From: Actinomadura viridilutea
GTDB lineage: Bacteria > Actinomycetota > Actinomycetes > Streptosporangiales > Streptosporangiaceae
Length of the DNA: 64,000 bases
Assembly (NCBI GenBank): GCA_003001795.1
Contig: PVNI01000008.1
Span: 223,828-287,827 of the forward strand
Direction of reading: 5' to 3'
Made by a program: the position numbers and the translations under genes. Numbering within the stretch: the first letter of the stretch is position 1; every line of letters begins with the position of its first letter. Below, one piece after another: positions 63,865 through 64,000 of the stretch. Under the pieces are notes generated by a model. The model saw only the letters and a list, made by a program, of their open reading frames with translations, was not told the origin of the DNA and searched no databases.

Positions 63865-64000
63865 GGGCCTGTTTTGCGGATCTGGCGGATCTGGATCTTG
63901 TGGTTGTGGCTTGATAAGGGGCCATGGTTCGCCGACACGAGCTGACCGATGCCGCCTGGGCCAGGATCGAGCCGCTGCTGCCGGTCAACACCGGCCCCGG
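63865..64000 (+). mobile_element. Left end of an IS5-family-like insertion sequence, inside the CRISPR repeat
   Basis: The repeat sequence changes abruptly at CTA|G to GGGCCTGTTTTGCGG, characteristic of IS5/IS427-group ends found in actinobacteria, which insert at CTAG and duplicate TA. A transposase start follows at 63924. The right end lies beyond the window. Confidence 0.75.
63924..64000 (+). CDS. IS5-family-like transposase, 5' end (partial)
   Basis: The frame opens with MVRRHELTDAAWARIEPLLP, the usual N-terminus (LTDxxWxxIxPLLP) of IS5-group DDE transposases with a DUF4096-type helix-turn-helix. AAGGGG precedes the ATG. It runs off the window after 25 codons, so the catalytic DDE residues are not visible. 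Confidence 0.85.
   Translation, partial: MVRRHELTDAAWARIEPLLPVNTGP

Overview
The window is 64 kb of very GC-rich DNA with strong G/C at third codon positions, GTG and TTG starts, and many start codons placed about 7 bases downstream of a TAnnnT -10 element (leaderless mRNAs). The gene families are actinobacterial: F420-type LLM oxidoreductase, LprG/P55 pair, WS/DGAT acyltransferase, Rv1733c-like membrane protein, fused SecDF, ECF41 sigma factor, DtxR/IdeR iron box. A member of the Streptosporangiales/Thermomonosporaceae (Actinomadura-like) is the best guess; the sequence alone does not fix the genus.

Layout. 0-13 kb: secDF, a GH15 glycosidase, pyruvate phosphate dikinase (ppdK), a YdcF-like protein, dgt, a ferredoxin-reductase-like flavoprotein, an MFS permease and a GtrA-like protein. 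13-17 kb: an ECF41 sigma factor, an LVIVD-repeat exported protein, a DUF305 lipoprotein and a carboxymuconolactone decarboxylase (CMD) gene carrying an ECF41-type promoter. 17-20.7 kb: a small MerR regulon (LLM oxidoreductase, aldo/keto reductase, merR) whose three promoters share the same palindrome in a 19-bp spacer, flanking a wrecked UvrA-like/TetR locus. 20.6-25.2 kb: the urease operon ureABCFGD. 25.7-31.5 kb: a Tat-exported M20 peptidase, dnaG, a primary-type sigma factor and a YbjQ-like protein.

31.5-40.5 kb is the most distinctive block: a coiled-coil protein divergent from TerD-TerC(DUF475)-TerD, followed by a four-gene cassette with 4-base overlaps (HpcH/HpaI-like lyase, PRTase-TRSP, StiP/PELOTA, HAD). 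It matches the tellurium-resistance-associated pathway thought to make a nucleoside-like metabolite. 40.6-45.6 kb: a GH63-like glycosidase, small hypotheticals, tRNA-Asn, DUF1876, a metallophosphoesterase and an unusual non-haem iron oxygenase-like protein. 45.6-52.2 kb: a LytS/LytTR two-component system followed by two DUF485-type/sodium:solute symporter modules, the second with a CRP-like site. 52.4-58.5 kb: CapA-like, DUF72 and an iron-siderophore ABC system under a DtxR/IdeR box. 58.5-63 kb: Rv1733c-like, WS/DGAT, P55-like MFS and LprG-like lipoprotein. The right end has tRNA-Met(CAT) and a short CRISPR array whose fourth repeat is cut by an IS5-like element running off the window.

No integrated phage or large foreign island is evident. 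The signs of mobility or decay are the IS in the CRISPR array, the UvrA/TetR scar, and small tandem duplications in ureA-ureB and fecE.
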